7,462 bases of DNA from an uncultured Olegusella sp. (GTDB lineage: Bacteria > Actinomycetota > Coriobacteriia > Coriobacteriales > Atopobiaceae), in assembly GCF_947253395.1 (NCBI RefSeq), contig NZ_CAMXYY010000073.1:1-7462 (forward strand). The letters are read 5' to 3'. This document shows, piece by piece, positions 6,665-7,462 of this stretch. Within the stretch, counting starts at the first letter, position 1. The number at the start of each line of letters is the position of its first letter. Made by a program: the position numbers and the translations under genes. The notes under the pieces were generated by a model. That model searched no databases and had not been told where the DNA came from. It saw only the letters and a list, made by a program, of their open reading frames with translations.

Positions 6665-7460
6665 CTCTCCGCAAGATACCAAAGCGAGCTTATCTCGTAC
6701 TACAAGTTTTCCGCTTACAAGACTTGTGCTTTGTTTTGGTGGCTGGCTTCTCCTTTTTTTGTTGCTGGGGACCAATAATCCTGTCTCTCAAATCCTCAAT
6801 TTGTCCCCTTGGGGTTTTGTGCTCGAAGCCAAGCTCTTAGATTATTTTGTATGCATCGGAGGACCACTTTTTGCTTTTGTCTTGGCGCTGGCATTGTTGG
6901 TAGTGGGAGTTGGTCCTACTCGTGCAAAGCAGGCTCTTTTTAGCGATCCTCTCCTTGACCATCTATTTAAAAAACCACAGCTTGAGACCCCTCAAACATT
7001 GATTGCATTTATCCTGCTGTTTGTGTTGGTGCGCGTGATAGGTGAGTCGCTTGCTATATTTTTGCCTCCCGCGCTGATACCTGAGACACCTTTGGTACTT
7101 GCAGATTTTCAGTTTGATACTCCTGAGTTGGGTATTGCCGTGGGTTTGCAACAACTCTTTTTCATGGCACTTCATCTGCTCATCGTACTTGCACCCTTAT
7201 CGCTTGTTGAACAATCTCGTTTGCTAGACAAGGCGGGTAGATGGCGGTGGTTTTGTGTGGGGCTTTGGCTCCTTATTGCAGGTAGCTTGGTAGAGTTTAC
7301 GCCGCTTACGGGTACTTTTGTGTACTGCGCATTGGCATATGGACCGTCTCGCGTGCTTTGTGGCTGGTATTTTTTGAGGACAGGAGATTTTGCCCGGACA
7401 GTATTTTTTGCCTGGGTTATCGAGGAGGTTCTGGGCTTTGCGTTTTACGTTTTGCTTTAA
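6654..7460 (+). CDS. Polytopic membrane protein, function unknown
   Basis: A complete 268-residue hydrophobic protein ending two bases before the window edge. A polar N-terminus (1-20) precedes about six or seven membrane helices, near residues 22-40, 66-86, 114-136, 165-186, 198-216, 219-239 and 248-268. The C-terminal stretch SRVLCGWYFLRTGDFARTVF (232-251) resembles the last conserved region of CPBP (Abi) intramembrane proteases, but the catalytic histidine and asparagine positions appear as W254 and E258. No EExxxR motif is present; the closest is LVEQSRLL (184-191). A degenerate CPBP-like fold is therefore only a possibility. ATG 6654 overlaps the end of the propeller gene by 11 bases; ATG 6657 is an equally possible start, and GGTGA (6646-6650) is the only nearby ribosome-site-like sequence. 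The overlap points to translational coupling and a shared role with the propeller protein. Confidence 0.7.
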   Translation: MMSNSPQDTKASLSRTTSFPLTRLVLCFGGWLLLFLLLGTNNPVSQILNLSPWGFVLEAKLLDYFVCIGGPLFAFVLALALLVVGVGPTRAKQALFSDPLLDHLFKKPQLETPQTLIAFILLFVLVRVIGESLAIFLPPALIPETPLVLADFQFDTPELGIAVGLQQLFFMALHLLIVLAPLSLVEQSRLLDKAGRWRWFCVGLWLLIAGSLVEFTPLTGTFVYCALAYGPSRVLCGWYFLRTGDFARTVFFAWVIEEVLGFAFYVLL

Positions 7461-7462
7461 TA

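Overview
The window looks like ordinary chromosome of an anaerobic or microaerophilic bacterium with roughly balanced base composition. My best guess is a Coriobacteriia-type actinobacterium of the Atopobium/Olsenella kind. The hints are an anaerobe-type flavin reductase related to high-molecular-weight rubredoxin, an IDH1-like isocitrate dehydrogenase, and a transporter gene that appears to be transcribed without a leader. The taxonomic guess is inference; no rRNA or other phylogenetic marker is present.

Layout. At the left edge a small hairpin (4-23) precedes a plus-strand flavin reductase-like gene (64-570). Its stop codon opens an array of 26-bp imperfect direct repeats (568-697). This array fills the short convergent gap to a minus-strand pair: a ten-helix EamA/DMT transporter (3798 to 2833), followed with no gap by a HelD-type RNA polymerase recycling ATPase (2832 to 715). 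The stop of the first gene touches the ATG of the second, so the two are probably one transcription unit with coupled translation. A 136-bp divergent region (3799-3934) carries a promoter for each direction and an imperfect palindrome on the side of the next gene. Rightward from there lie NADP-type isocitrate dehydrogenase (3935-5140), a membrane-anchored beta-propeller-like protein of unknown function (5216-6664, GTG start preferred) and a polytopic membrane protein (6654-7460) whose start overlaps the end of the propeller gene. No terminator is visible between these three, so they may be co-transcribed.

How the genes may fit together. Icd makes 2-oxoglutarate and NADPH; the flavin reductase domain belongs to an electron-transfer family; HelD clears stalled RNA polymerase; the EamA protein exports or imports an unknown small metabolite. 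The propeller and membrane proteins are an unrecognised, tightly coupled pair that probably act together at the cell envelope. I see no mobile element, CRISPR array, tRNA or rRNA. The least explained items are the 26-bp repeat array and the propeller/membrane-protein pair.
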